This document shows, piece by piece, positions 51,895 to 61,011 of a DNA stretch of 64,000 bases (its first letter is position 1; every line of letters starts with the position of its first letter). The translations under genes were made by a program, and so were the position numbers. Below the pieces are notes generated by a model. The model was given only the letters and a program-made list of their open reading frames with translations. It made no database searches and was not told the origin of the DNA. The stretch is taken from assembly GCA_965216105.1 (NCBI GenBank), contig OZ244147.1:1240001-1304000 (forward strand). The letters are read 5' to 3'. The stretch is from JAALLB01 sp017643495 (GTDB lineage: Bacteria > Pseudomonadota > Alphaproteobacteria > Rhizobiales > Rhizobiaceae).

Positions 51895-53430
51895 ATGAAC
51901 CCGGCAGAATGGCTTTACCGCACAGCAATCCGGACACCTGCAAGGCCGGCACTGTTCACCGGGACAACATGCATTGCAGATTATTCCGGTTTTGCCGGTC
52001 GCGCCGCCGGGATTGCTGCGGGCTTGTCGCAACTCGGAATTGGCCGTGGTGATAGGGTTGCTGTGTTCATGTCGAACCGGACGGAATATCTCGAAGTCCT
52101 GTACGGAATCTGGTGGCTTGGAGCGGCGGCAGTTCCCATCAACGGAAAGCTGCACGGCAGGGAGGCGGCATGGATTATCGGGGATTCTGCCTCATCGCTT
52201 GTCTTTGTGGATTACAAGTCTGCTGATGAGCTTCGTCGCCATGTGCCGTCAGAGACAGTACTTGTTTCGGTCGATGGCGAGGAATTCGCTGGTCTCAGGC
52301 AGACTGGTGCCCATGACAAGCCGGCAGAACTCGGACGTGATGACCTTGCCTGGCTGTTCTACACATCCGGCACCACGGGAAATCCCAAGGGGGTGATGCT
52401 GACTTGCGGCAATCTGCTATCAATGGTTGCCAGTTATTTTGTCGATGTGGATGAAGTCAAACCGGAGGACGCCATTCTCTATGCAGCACCTATGAGCCAC
52501 GGGGCAGGGCTGTACAATTTCATGCATGTAATGCGTGGTTCCCGGCATGTCGTACCGGCAAGCGGAAGCTTTGTTGCAGGGGAAGTGTTGGAGGTTTCGG
52601 CAGAACTCGATTCAATATCCATGTTTGCTGCGCCAACAATGGTTCGGCGACTGGTGGATCATGCAAAATCGGCAGGCCTGAAAGGTGAGGGCATTCGCAC
52701 GATCGTCTATGCAGGCGGGCCGATGTATGAAGCGGATATTCTCGAAGCTGTTGAGGTCATGGGCGCACGGTTTGTCCAGATTTACGGCCAGGGTGAGTGC
52801 CCGATGGGAATTACAGCCTTGCCTCGGAATGATGTGGCAGACCGTAGTCATCCGCGCTGGCGGGAGCGTCTCAATTCCGTTGGATATGCACAATGCGTGG
52901 TTGAGGTCGCAATCCTTGACGAGGACGGCAAGGAACAGCCGCCGGACACAGCCGGTGAAATTGCCGTTCGGGGAGAGACGGTGATGGCAGGCTATTGGCG
53001 CAGTCCGGAAGCCACGGAAAAAACCATACGCGATGGCTGGCTTTGGACCGGGGACATGGGGCGCATGGATGCCGACGGATACGTAACCCTGCAAGACCGG
53101 TCCAAGGATCTCATAATTTCCGGCGGTTCAAATATCTATCCAAGGGAAGTTGAGGAAGTCCTGCTTTCCCATCCCGGTGTTCATGAAGTTTCGGTGATCG
53201 GACAACAGGACGCTGAGTGGGGTGAGGTTGTTGTGGCATTCGTGGTGCTGAATGCCGACCAGCAAACGGGACATGAAGAACTTGATGCCCTTTGCCTGGA
53301 ACGGATTGCACGTTTCAAGCGGCCAAAGCACTACCGGTTTGTGGATGCGCTTCCAAAGAACAATTACGGAAAAGTGCTGAAAACCGAGTTGCGTTCGATA
53401 CTGGCAGCAGAGACGGCGAACGGTTCCTGA
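51895..53430 (+). CDS. AMP-forming acyl-CoA ligase
   Basis: 511 residues from ATG 51895, with AAAGGA upstream; the 25-residue extension to 51820 is unlikely. ANL-superfamily motifs are FYTSGTTGNPKGVML (about 160-174), YGQGECPMG (about 298), GWLWTGDMG (about 381), DRSKDLIISGGSNIYPREVE (about 401-420) and the catalytic Lys of PKNNYGKVLK near the C-terminus. It activates a carboxylic acid to its CoA ester; the type resembles long-chain, aromatic or malonyl-type ligases. It is a single gene divergent from the PAS-LuxR regulator and convergent with ureG. The substrate is unknown. Confidence 0.88.
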   Translation: MNPAEWLYRTAIRTPARPALFTGTTCIADYSGFAGRAAGIAAGLSQLGIGRGDRVAVFMSNRTEYLEVLYGIWWLGAAAVPINGKLHGREAAWIIGDSASSLVFVDYKSADELRRHVPSETVLVSVDGEEFAGLRQTGAHDKPAELGRDDLAWLFYTSGTTGNPKGVMLTCGNLLSMVASYFVDVDEVKPEDAILYAAPMSHGAGLYNFMHVMRGSRHVVPASGSFVAGEVLEVSAELDSISMFAAPTMVRRLVDHAKSAGLKGEGIRTIVYAGGPMYEADILEAVEVMGARFVQIYGQGECPMGITALPRNDVADRSHPRWRERLNSVGYAQCVVEVAILDEDGKEQPPDTAGEIAVRGETVMAGYWRSPEATEKTIRDGWLWTGDMGRMDADGYVTLQDRSKDLIISGGSNIYPREVEEVLLSHPGVHEVSVIGQQDAEWGEVVVAFVVLNADQQTGHEELDALCLERIARFKRPKHYRFVDALPKNNYGKVLKTELRSILAAETANGS

Positions 53431-53453
53431 CAAGAACGACCAGTGGGCGGAAG

Positions 53454-54080
53454 TCAGGCCAACCCCACTTCCTGCAAGCCACCCTGGTTTTTCAGGAAGG
53501 TGACGATTTCATCGCATCCACTTGCACTGCGTGCATCCGTGAAAACATGCGGCTTCCCGGCTCTCTGTGTTTCCGCATCATTCTTCATGACCGTCAGGTC
53601 CGCTCCGACATACGGGGCAAGGTCCTGCTTGTTGATGACAAGCAGATCTGACCTTGTAATGCCTGGTCCGCCTTTTCTCGGGATTTCCTCACCCTGGCAA
53701 ACCGAGATGACATACAATGTCAGGTCGGCAAGTTCGGGTGAAAAAGTTGCGGCGAGATTGTCCCCGCCGGACTCAATGAAAACGATGTCGAGGTCTTGAT
53801 GGCGTTCGGCAAGTTCTGCAATGGCACGCAGGTTGATCGACGCATCTTCGCGGATCGCCGTATGCGGGCAGCCCCCGGTTTCCACGCCAATAATGCGGTC
53901 AGATGAAAGTGCCTGCATGCGTACCAGCGCATCGCGGTCTTCCTGGGTGTAGATATCGTTGGTCACCACAGCCACTGAAAATCTGTCTCTCATTGCCCGG
54001 CAAAGGGCGGCCGTAATGGTTGTCTTTCCGGACCCCACAGGGCCGCCTATTCCAACTCTCAAAGGGCCGTTTTTTGTCAT
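53454..54080 (-). CDS. ureG: Urease accessory GTPase UreG
   Basis: A 208-residue SIMIBI-class GTPase that drives nickel insertion into urease. The P-loop GGPVGSGKTTI (about 12-22), TNDIYTQEDRD with metal-binding switch (about 40-50), the VETGGCPHTAIREDAS block with the conserved Cys-Pro-His nickel site (about 65-80) and INKQDLAPYVG (about 147) are all present. It overlaps ureF by four bases and is the last gene of the urt-ure cluster. Confidence 0.97.
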   Translation of the reverse strand: MTKNGPLRVGIGGPVGSGKTTITAALCRAMRDRFSVAVVTNDIYTQEDRDALVRMQALSSDRIIGVETGGCPHTAIREDASINLRAIAELAERHQDLDIVFIESGGDNLAATFSPELADLTLYVISVCQGEEIPRKGGPGITRSDLLVINKQDLAPYVGADLTVMKNDAETQRAGKPHVFTDARSASGCDEIVTFLKNQGGLQEVGLA

Positions 54081-54733
54081 GAACGAAATATCCTGCTTGG
54101 AAGGGTTTCATGTTGCATGGCCGAAATGTCAGCCATGAACGCGTTGCTGCCCAGATTGTCCAGGGTTGACCAGCTTGCGCGCCGTGCGGTTTCGATGAGG
54201 TCCTCTTCCAGGGCAGCCAGCAATTCAACACCTTGCTGTTGCCCCAGCCGCATGAGCCGCATCGCCGCCTGCACCTGGTTTGAAAGATAGGCGTGAAGAT
54301 AAGCGGCAAGCGTCTGTTCAAGCGAGACCGAGAGCTTTCCCGAAACCGCACCAACTGCAACGGGCAGAGGGCAGTTGCGCGGCAGGCCGGATGGGCTGGC
54401 CCATGCAGATGCCGCCAGCAGGAAGGCTTCCCCTTGGGCGGTTGTCTCCAGATGTCTCGTTTGCGAAAAGCTCATTGCAGAAGCAAGTTCGGAAAGCCTG
54501 CCAAGTTCGGCCTCATCCTCTGAAACGTGCCAGCTTGCTGCAAGCAGTACTGCATCATTCCAGCCGGGTCCTTCTTTCATGAGGTCGTGCAACCACACCC
54601 GCAGGTCAGCCTTTTCCGTAATCCGCTGTTTGGCAATCGCTGCCTCGAGACCGTGACTGTAGGAAAACGAGCCGGTTGGAAATGCAGGTGACAGCCAGGT
54701 TTGCAGGCGGATCAGGGATTGGAGTTCAGTCAT
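54077..54733 (-). CDS. ureF: Urease accessory protein UreF
   Basis: 218 residues from ATG 54733 (220 from ATG 54739); both starts lie inside the His-rich 3' end of ureE, in another frame, so translation is coupled. The LQTWLSPAFPTGSFSYSHGL segment (about 8-27) is the UreF signature, and the protein is all-helical afterwards. UreF joins UreD and UreG on apo-urease and acts on GTP hydrolysis during nickel loading. Identity rests on the signature and the operon position. Confidence 0.93.
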   Translation of the reverse strand: MTELQSLIRLQTWLSPAFPTGSFSYSHGLEAAIAKQRITEKADLRVWLHDLMKEGPGWNDAVLLAASWHVSEDEAELGRLSELASAMSFSQTRHLETTAQGEAFLLAASAWASPSGLPRNCPLPVAVGAVSGKLSVSLEQTLAAYLHAYLSNQVQAAMRLMRLGQQQGVELLAALEEDLIETARRASWSTLDNLGSNAFMADISAMQHETLPSRIFRS

Positions 54734-55178
54734 GGTCATGATGATGGTGATGTTCCCCACCCGAATAGGCGCCGCTTTCCGGATCAAAGGGGGCGAGAAT
54801 TTCCGTTACGCTGGCACCGAGGCCAAGCAACATCTCACGGATTACGCGATCCTGGCGGATGCGCAGGTGGTCTGCAAAAATCTGCGTCGGCAGATGGCGA
54901 TTACCCAGTTGCCAGGAAAGTGCAACAAGGTGCTGCGGATTTTCCGCCCGCACTTCATAGAGAGGTTCCGGTTCGGCAATTACCCTGATTATGCGACCGT
55001 CTTCGAGTTCGATGCCCTCGCCATGTCTGAGCAATCGTGCTTCTGTCAAATCCAGCAGAAATTCGATGCCGTTGTCCGATACCATTTTAACCCGCCGCCG
55101 GTGGCGACCGGTCTCATCGAGTGTAATGGTATCGGTTGCAGTATGATTGTGTGGCAGGATTGTACGGGCTGTGATCAT
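54726..55178 (-). CDS. ureE: Urease nickel metallochaperone UreE
   Basis: A 150-residue UreE. The N-terminal peptide-binding domain and the C-terminal metal-binding domain (LAWQLGNRH-like LSWQLGNRHLPTQI near 89-102, with the conserved His) end in a His-rich tail, GEHHHHHDHD (about 141-150), that binds nickel. It delivers nickel to the UreDFG complex. It follows ureC after two bases. The tail codons also hold the ureF start sites. Confidence 0.95.
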   Translation of the reverse strand: MITARTILPHNHTATDTITLDETGRHRRRVKMVSDNGIEFLLDLTEARLLRHGEGIELEDGRIIRVIAEPEPLYEVRAENPQHLVALSWQLGNRHLPTQIFADHLRIRQDRVIREMLLGLGASVTEILAPFDPESGAYSGGEHHHHHDHD

Positions 55179-55180
55179 GG

Positions 55181-56893
55181 CTAGAACAGGAAGTATCGCT
55201 GCGCCATGGGAACAACATCTGCCGGTTCGCAGACGAGCAACTCGCCATTTGCACGCACTTCATAGGTTTCAGGGTGAACTTCGATCTCCGGTGTCGCGTC
55301 GTTGAGAAGCATTGCCGACTTGCCTATTCCGTTCCGGGTATTCTCCACGGCCAGGGTTCTTTTCTCTATGCCTAGCGTCGAGGCAATGTCGTTTTCCTGC
55401 GCAGCCCTCGAAACAAAAGTGACCGAAGACCGGGTCAGTGACTTTCCGTATGCGCCGAACATCGGGCGCATGTGAACGGGTTGGGGGGTTGGAATGGATG
55501 CGTTGGGGTCTCCCATGGGGGCAGCGGCAATCGTACCGCCAATCAATACCATGTCGGGTTTGACACCGAAGAACGCCGGGGACCACATAACCAGATCTGC
55601 CCGCTTGCCTGTCTCGACTGACCCGACATGTTTGCTGATGCCATGCGCAATGGCAGGGTTGATCGTGTATTTGGCGACATAGCGGCGAACGCGGAAATTG
55701 TCATTGTCGCCGGTTTCCTCTTCAAGCCTTCCGCGCTGGCGTTTCATCTTGTCTGCGGTTTGCCAGGTACGGATCAATACTTCGCCAACCCGGCCCATTG
55801 CCTGGCTGTCGGAGGCGATTATGGAGAATGCGCCCATGTCATGAAGAATGTCTTCTGCGGCGATGGTTTCCTTGCGGATGCGGCTTTCTGCAAAGGCCAC
55901 GTCCTCGGGAATGTTGTTGTCGAGATGATGACAGACCATCAGCATGTCGAGGTGTTCATCCAGTGTGTTCACCGTATACGGGCGGGTCGGGTTGGTAGAG
56001 GAGGGAAGCACATTGTCCAACCCGCACACCCGGATGATGTCAGGCGCGTGCCCTCCGCCGGCACCTTCTGTATGAAAGGCATGAATGGTGCGTCCGGCAA
56101 TTGCATTGATCGTGTTTTCTACAAAGCCGGATTCATTGAGCGTGTCCGTGTGGATCATCACCTGCACGTCGAGATCATCAGCCACGCCCAGACAGCAGTC
56201 GATTGCTGCCGGTGTTGTTCCCCAGTCTTCATGCAGTTTCAATGCGCAAGCACCTCCAAGCACCATTTCCTCCAGGGCTGCCGGCAGGGATGCATTGCCC
56301 TTTCCGGCAAATGCCAGGTTCATGGGAAATGCATCGGCAGACTGGATCATGCGTCCAAGGTGCCAGGGCCCAGGAGTACATGTCGTGGCCAGTGTGCCGT
56401 GTGCAGGGCCGGTTCCGCCACCCAGCATGGTGGTGACTCCGGACATCAGGGCTTCCTCGATCTGCTGGGGGCAAATGAAGTGGATATGGCTGTCAAACCC
56501 GCCAGCAGTGACGATCTTGCCTTCGCCTGCAATAATTTCCGTACCGGGGCCAATGATAATGTCGACACCGGACTGGGTGTCGGGATTGCCAGCCTTTCCG
56601 ATTGCTGCGATTTCCCCGCTTTTCAACCCGATGTCAGCCTTGTAGATGCCTGTATGGTCGAGGATCAGCGCGTTGGTGATTACTGTATCGACAGCGCCTT
56701 CAGCACGGGTTACCTGACTTTGTCCCATGCCATCGCGGATCACCTTGCCGCCACCGAACTTGACCTCTTCGCCATAGCTGGTGAGGTCTTTTTCCACTTC
56801 GATGAAAAGTTCGGTATCAGCGAGCCGCACCTTGTCACCGGTGGTCGGACCGAACATATCCGCATAGGCGGCGCGGGAGATGGTTGCTGGCAT
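55181..56893 (-). CDS. ureC: Urease alpha (catalytic) subunit UreC
   Basis: A 570-residue catalytic subunit of normal length. Urease hydrolyses urea to ammonia and carbamate in the cytosol. Lys219 in CALKLHEDWG is the carbamylated lysine that bridges the two nickel ions. FDSHIHFICPQQ (about 133) supplies His ligands, MVCHHLD (about 320) the mobile-flap His, and DSQAMGRVGE (about 362) the Asp ligand and Arg. All key residues seen are intact. It overlaps the ureB stop by one base (TAATG). Confidence 0.98.
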   Translation of the reverse strand: MPATISRAAYADMFGPTTGDKVRLADTELFIEVEKDLTSYGEEVKFGGGKVIRDGMGQSQVTRAEGAVDTVITNALILDHTGIYKADIGLKSGEIAAIGKAGNPDTQSGVDIIIGPGTEIIAGEGKIVTAGGFDSHIHFICPQQIEEALMSGVTTMLGGGTGPAHGTLATTCTPGPWHLGRMIQSADAFPMNLAFAGKGNASLPAALEEMVLGGACALKLHEDWGTTPAAIDCCLGVADDLDVQVMIHTDTLNESGFVENTINAIAGRTIHAFHTEGAGGGHAPDIIRVCGLDNVLPSSTNPTRPYTVNTLDEHLDMLMVCHHLDNNIPEDVAFAESRIRKETIAAEDILHDMGAFSIIASDSQAMGRVGEVLIRTWQTADKMKRQRGRLEEETGDNDNFRVRRYVAKYTINPAIAHGISKHVGSVETGKRADLVMWSPAFFGVKPDMVLIGGTIAAAPMGDPNASIPTPQPVHMRPMFGAYGKSLTRSSVTFVSRAAQENDIASTLGIEKRTLAVENTRNGIGKSAMLLNDATPEIEVHPETYEVRANGELLVCEPADVVPMAQRYFLF

Positions 56894-57198
56894 TACAAAG
56901 CTCCCATGATTTTGCGGTTGAAGCCGTAGATTTTGCGGCTACCACCAACCGGAACAAGGGTGACATCGCGTGTCTGCCCCGGCTCAAACCTCACTGCGGT
57001 GCCGGACGCGATATCCAGCCGCATTCCCCTTGCGGCCTCCCGGTTGAAGTCGAGGGCCTCATTGGTTTCGTGAAAATGATAGTGGCTGCCGACCTGCACG
57101 GGCCGGTCGCCTGTGTTTGCCACTCTCAACACGACGGCCTTGGCTCCTTCGTTGAGAACAAGGTCCGTTTCGGAAGTGATAGTTTCTCCGGGGATCAT
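56893..57198 (-). CDS. ureB: Urease beta subunit UreB
   Basis: A 101-residue beta subunit. The start MIPGETITSE, VGSHYHFHETNEALDFNRE (about 39-57) and the RFEPGQTRDVTLVPVGGSR segment (about 71-89) are the family hallmarks. It is structural, forming the heterotrimer with UreA and UreC. It lies nine bases after ureA and overlaps ureC. Confidence 0.97.
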   Translation of the reverse strand: MIPGETITSETDLVLNEGAKAVVLRVANTGDRPVQVGSHYHFHETNEALDFNREAARGMRLDIASGTAVRFEPGQTRDVTLVPVGGSRKIYGFNRKIMGAL

Positions 57199-57207
57199 GG
57201 CTCTCTC

Positions 57208-57510
57208 CTAGCGGATCGGTTCGTGGACGGTTACAAGTTTCACACCATCGGGAAAAGTCGCTTCCACCTGGATGTCATGGATCATTTCCGGGATACCTTC
57301 CATAACCTGTTCCCGGGTGATTACATGAGCGCCTGTCTCCATCAGTTCGGCTACGGAACGGCCATCACGGGCGCCTTCCACAACAAAATCCGTGATCAGG
57401 GCAATGGCTTCCGGGTGATTGAGTTTGACGCCTCGCTCAAGCCGCTTGCGCGCCACTTCTGCTGCCATGGCAATCAGCAACTTGTCTTTTTCCCTTGGTG
57501 TAAGATGCAT
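57208..57510 (-). CDS. ureA: Urease gamma subunit UreA
   Basis: A 100-residue gamma subunit. MHLTPREKDKLLIAMAAEVA at the start, LNHPEAIALITDFVVEGARD (about 31-50) and VQVEATFPDG-like IQVEATFPDGVKLVTVHEPI at the end match the family throughout. It is a structural part of the urease trimer. It follows ureD after three bases. Confidence 0.97.
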   Translation of the reverse strand: MHLTPREKDKLLIAMAAEVARKRLERGVKLNHPEAIALITDFVVEGARDGRSVAELMETGAHVITREQVMEGIPEMIHDIQVEATFPDGVKLVTVHEPIR

Positions 57511-57513
57511 TAA

Positions 57514-58359
57514 TCATATCCCCCAGACACGCGGCATGCAGGTGCCGCGAAGATGTTCGATGACCGGTATCAGGGCTTGGCGCAGCCTGTAGCTGTCCCC
57601 GGCGATTATGCGACCGGTAATCCTGTCTTCCACGGCACTGAACCCGGCCGTGTCGAGTGGGCATATTTGCCGCAATTTGCGGGCAGCATGTTCTGCCTGG
57701 TCTGCATCTTGGCCGCTGATGAAAAGCAGGGTTGCAACCGCATTGCATCCATTCATCCCGGCCAGGGACATTTCGCGGCCGTGCAAATTCAGGTCATCGG
57801 CAAAGACCAGCCTGTTTCCCTTGCGGATGCGCCAGCGATCCCTGAAGTGGCAACTGACAGTTTTTTCCCCCATGGCTATGCGGCCAAGGACAATGGATTC
57901 AACGGCAAGCAGTGAGGCATTTTCTGCCATCGACACTTCAAGCGTGCGGCCAAGGGAAGAGCCGTCATACAGGATTGTTTCCTGTGGCAACCAGTGCAAC
58001 GATGCCTTGTTGCCGATATCAATCCTTGTATTAAGGTGAGCCATGTCTCCGGGTGAGCGGTACGCCTTTTCGCAAGCCTGTGTTGAGGCGGTTGCGTGAC
58101 CGTTTTCGCCGATTTCCAGTTCCCAAGTCAGCCGGTCACCGCCGGTAAGGCCACCGGCCGTGTTTACCAAAACCGCTTCCAGACCGGCAGTATGGGTGCG
58201 GGGAAAGCGTATTTTTGCGCTTCCCTGCTGGTAAAGCCGGTCGAGCCTGGTCTTGCCGCCTGAATGCTTGAAGGAAGCATAAGCTGAAGCAGCGACCCGT
58301 TGGTGGCCTGAGAGTTCCTCGCTTTGCGGAACTTCAGACAGAGAGATGTTTTCGTACAT
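57514..58359 (-). CDS. ureD: Urease accessory protein UreD
   Basis: 281 residues from ATG 58359; the longer frame to 58473 only shadows urtE. It starts inside urtE, overlapping it by 26 bases, so the transport and urease parts are joined. LVNTAGGLTGGDRLTWELEI (about 69-88), STQACEKAYRS (about 97) and WLPQETILYDGS (about 123) are the UreD/UreH signature segments. UreD is the scaffold that binds apo-urease first and recruits UreF and UreG for nickel loading. Confidence 0.95.
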   Translation of the reverse strand: MYENISLSEVPQSEELSGHQRVAASAYASFKHSGGKTRLDRLYQQGSAKIRFPRTHTAGLEAVLVNTAGGLTGGDRLTWELEIGENGHATASTQACEKAYRSPGDMAHLNTRIDIGNKASLHWLPQETILYDGSSLGRTLEVSMAENASLLAVESIVLGRIAMGEKTVSCHFRDRWRIRKGNRLVFADDLNLHGREMSLAGMNGCNAVATLLFISGQDADQAEHAARKLRQICPLDTAGFSAVEDRITGRIIAGDSYRLRQALIPVIEHLRGTCMPRVWGI

Positions 58360-59029
58360 TCTTTTTGTCCAGATCGCTGGCAGGCCCGTGGTGTACAATG
58401 GTGCCACGGTCCATGATGTAAAGATCGTCTGCGAGTTGCCGGCAGAAATCCAGGTATTGTTCCACCAGAACAATGGCTAGTCCGGCTGTATCACGCAGAT
58501 ATTCTATTGCCCGTCCGATATCCTTGATAACCGATGGCTGGATGCCTTCCGTAGGTTCATCGAGCACCAGTACGCCGGGTCCTGTGACAAGCGCACGGCC
58601 TATGGCAAGTTGCTGCTGTTGTCCGCCGGACAGGTCTCCTCCCCGGCGGGGCAGCATTTTCTCCAAAACCGGAAAAAGCTCGAAAACCTCGTCAGGAATT
58701 TTGCGCTTTGCAACAGGAAGCAGGCCAAAGCCGGTCTGCAGGTTTTCCTCTACTGTCAGCATGGGAAAGATGTCGCGCCCCTGCGGGACATAGGCAATTC
58801 CGCTTGCAGCGCGCGCATGGGGCGGTGCCTTCCCGAGTTCCTTGTCATTCAACATGATGTCGCCCGAAGAATTGGGGTGATGTCCGGTTATTGCCTTCAA
58901 CAGCGAGGTCTTGCCAACGCCGTTGCGTCCCATCAGGCATGTAACCGAGCCCGCTTTTGCTTCCATGGAAACATCAAACAGGATTTGCGCAGCTCCGTAA
59001 TGAAGGTCCAGCCCCTTAACGTTCAGCAT
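58334..59029 (-). CDS. urtE: Urea ABC transporter ATP-binding protein UrtE
   Basis: A 231-residue LivF-type ATPase. Walker A is GRNGVGKTS (about 34-42), the ABC signature LSGGQQQQLAIGRAL (about 135-149) and Walker B VLVLDEPTEGIQPS (about 154-167). Together with UrtD it powers urea import through UrtB and UrtC. The operon context with urease fixes the urea assignment over branched-chain amino acids. It starts 18 bases after urtD. Confidence 0.93.
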   Translation of the reverse strand: MLNVKGLDLHYGAAQILFDVSMEAKAGSVTCLMGRNGVGKTSLLKAITGHHPNSSGDIMLNDKELGKAPPHARAASGIAYVPQGRDIFPMLTVEENLQTGFGLLPVAKRKIPDEVFELFPVLEKMLPRRGGDLSGGQQQQLAIGRALVTGPGVLVLDEPTEGIQPSVIKDIGRAIEYLRDTAGLAIVLVEQYLDFCRQLADDLYIMDRGTIVHHGPASDLDKKNVRKHLSV

Positions 59030-59047
59030 GATTGTACAGGGCCTTTC

Positions 59048-59788
59048 CTAGCGACCAAGATAGACATCAATGACTTCCTGGTTGTTTGTGACATGGTCGA
59101 GGCTTCCTTCAGCAAGGACCGAACCTTCATGAAGTACGGTTACCCGGCATTCCAGATTGCGTACAAACTCCATGTCATGCTCAACAACAATCACAGCCCG
59201 CGTACTGGCCATGCGCTTGAGGAGACGGACCGTCTTGTTGCGTTCATCACCCGTCATTCCGGCAGCAGGCTCATCAACCATCAGAAGTTTCGGTTCCTGA
59301 GCCAGCAGCATTCCGATTTCCAGCCATTGTTTCTGCCCGTGTGACAGTTCGCCGGCGAGACGTGATACAGAATTCGAAAGGCCTATTTCGGATGCAATTT
59401 CCAGAACCTTGCTTCGGTCCTCCTGTGTGTAGCGATAAAACAGGACCCGAAGTGGAGAGCGATCATTGCGAAGGGACATCATCAGGTTGTCTTCAACACT
59501 CTGATCCTCGAATACGGTTGGCCTTTGAAACTTGCGACCGATGCCCATTCGGGCAATTTCCGATTCTGACTTCTTGAGCAGGGAGTGGTTTTTCTCGCCC
59601 CACAACACGTTGCCGGTGTCGGGTCTGGTCTTGCCGGTGACGATGTCCATGAAGGTTGTCTTGCCAGCACCGTTCGGCCCGATGATGGCACGCAGTTCAC
59701 AGGCGCCCATGACAAAACTCAAATCGTTGATGGCCTTGAAGCCGTCAAATGTCACCGAAATCCCGTCTACTTCCAAGAGGCTATCCAT
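59048..59788 (-). CDS. urtD: Urea ABC transporter ATP-binding protein UrtD
   Basis: 246 residues from ATG 59788, overlapping the urtC stop by eight bases; the 26-residue extension is rejected. LivG-type motifs: Walker A IGPNGAGKTTFMD (about 36-48), a VFEDQSVEDNLMMSL segment near 90, signature LSHGQKQWLEIGMLL (about 150-164) and Walker B LLMVDEPAAGMTGDE (about 170-184). The QKQWLEIG variant of the signature is usual in UrtD. It pairs with UrtE. Confidence 0.93.
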   Translation of the reverse strand: MDSLLEVDGISVTFDGFKAINDLSFVMGACELRAIIGPNGAGKTTFMDIVTGKTRPDTGNVLWGEKNHSLLKKSESEIARMGIGRKFQRPTVFEDQSVEDNLMMSLRNDRSPLRVLFYRYTQEDRSKVLEIASEIGLSNSVSRLAGELSHGQKQWLEIGMLLAQEPKLLMVDEPAAGMTGDERNKTVRLLKRMASTRAVIVVEHDMEFVRNLECRVTVLHEGSVLAEGSLDHVTNNQEVIDVYLGR

Positions 59789-61010
59789 CCGGGTTCCCCT
59801 TTTTCCGGGACAGGTGGTCAAACAAACCGCCAAGACCCTGTGGTGCGTAAAGCGTGGTGGCGACAAAACTCAGCCCGAGAAGAACGAGCCACCAGTTTAC
59901 CCACTGGACCCGGTATGCTCCCAGCTGGATGTCGGGGATCTGTCCACCCGTGAACCAGGAAGACAGCAGGGACACGAAGGCTGCGCCGATCACAGCTCCA
60001 TACAGGCGACCCCTCCCGCCAATAGCGACCCATACGGCCAGATAAATGGAGGCGATCGGCGCAATTTCTGCAGGGTTTATGATCCCTGCCTGAGGATAGT
60101 AGAGCGCTCCTGCAATTGCAGCGATGACAGCACTCAGAACAAAGATGAAAAGCTTGTAGGCTTCCACATTATAACCAAGGAACCTGACCCGGCTTTCATC
60201 GTCACGGATGGCCCGTATGACGTTGCCGAGCTTGGACTCAACCAGCAGTTTGACCAGCAGGTAGCCAAGTCCCAATGCAAATGCGGAGGCCCACAGGAAC
60301 CAGATGGAGACCAGGGCCTGTGGGGTACTCTCCATTCCGGGAAGGTTTTGCAGACCTGAAAGACCATTGTTCCCGCGCAGGCCGCTGTCATTCTGGAAGA
60401 GATAGAGTGCTAGAGCCAGTGTCATGGCCTGGGTAAGGATTGATAGATAGACACCCGTTACCCGGCTTCGGAATGCAAGCCAGCCAAATACCAGTGCAAG
60501 CAGTCCCGGAACCAGGATCACAAACAGCAATTGCATGAAAAGGCTGTCGGCGAAGGCCCAGATCAGGGGGAATTCCGACCCTCCCACAACGCCGAAAATC
60601 TGCTCGCCCACTGCGGATCGTATTTCTTCCGGGGTCATGGGCATGGTGGCTGCCTTGCCGGCTTTCAGGACAATGATTTCGGTGCGCGCGTACATCAGCC
60701 ACATACCGATCATGTAGCCGCCCAGGCCGAAAAAGGCGAAATGTCCAAGGCTTAAAATGCCGCAAAAACCCCAGACAAGATCCATTGCAATGGCAACAAG
60801 ACAAAAACACAATGTCTTGCCGAGTGTTTTCACCATGCTGGTTGAAACCACTCCGATGCCCAGACCTTCGCCCAGAAGGGTGGTGACGATGGTGAACAAT
60901 GCCAACAACCCGATAAACAGGAGCGTTGAGGGATTATTCATCAAGAACCGGGTGAGCGGTCCGCCCAATGCCACTTTGCCGGAATTGAGTGATGTGTTTG
61001 CCGCCGTCAT
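59781..61010 (-). CDS. urtC: Urea ABC transporter permease UrtC
   Basis: A 409-residue LivM-type permease with about ten hydrophobic segments. LVWGFCGILSLGHFAFFGLG (about 79-98), WLAFRSRVTGVYLSILTQAM (about 178-197) and AIRDDESRVRFLGYN (about 281) are family segments. The length, longer than LivM of amino-acid systems, is normal for UrtC. It begins one base after urtB ends. Confidence 0.94.
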   Translation of the reverse strand: MTAANTSLNSGKVALGGPLTRFLMNNPSTLLFIGLLALFTIVTTLLGEGLGIGVVSTSMVKTLGKTLCFCLVAIAMDLVWGFCGILSLGHFAFFGLGGYMIGMWLMYARTEIIVLKAGKAATMPMTPEEIRSAVGEQIFGVVGGSEFPLIWAFADSLFMQLLFVILVPGLLALVFGWLAFRSRVTGVYLSILTQAMTLALALYLFQNDSGLRGNNGLSGLQNLPGMESTPQALVSIWFLWASAFALGLGYLLVKLLVESKLGNVIRAIRDDESRVRFLGYNVEAYKLFIFVLSAVIAAIAGALYYPQAGIINPAEIAPIASIYLAVWVAIGGRGRLYGAVIGAAFVSLLSSWFTGGQIPDIQLGAYRVQWVNWWLVLLGLSFVATTLYAPQGLGGLFDHLSRKKGNPDG

Positions 61011-61011
61011 C

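Noticed and set aside
55628..56929. Plus-strand ORF of 433 codons
   Set aside because: Antisense shadow of ureC, whose sequence and active-site residues are unmistakable.
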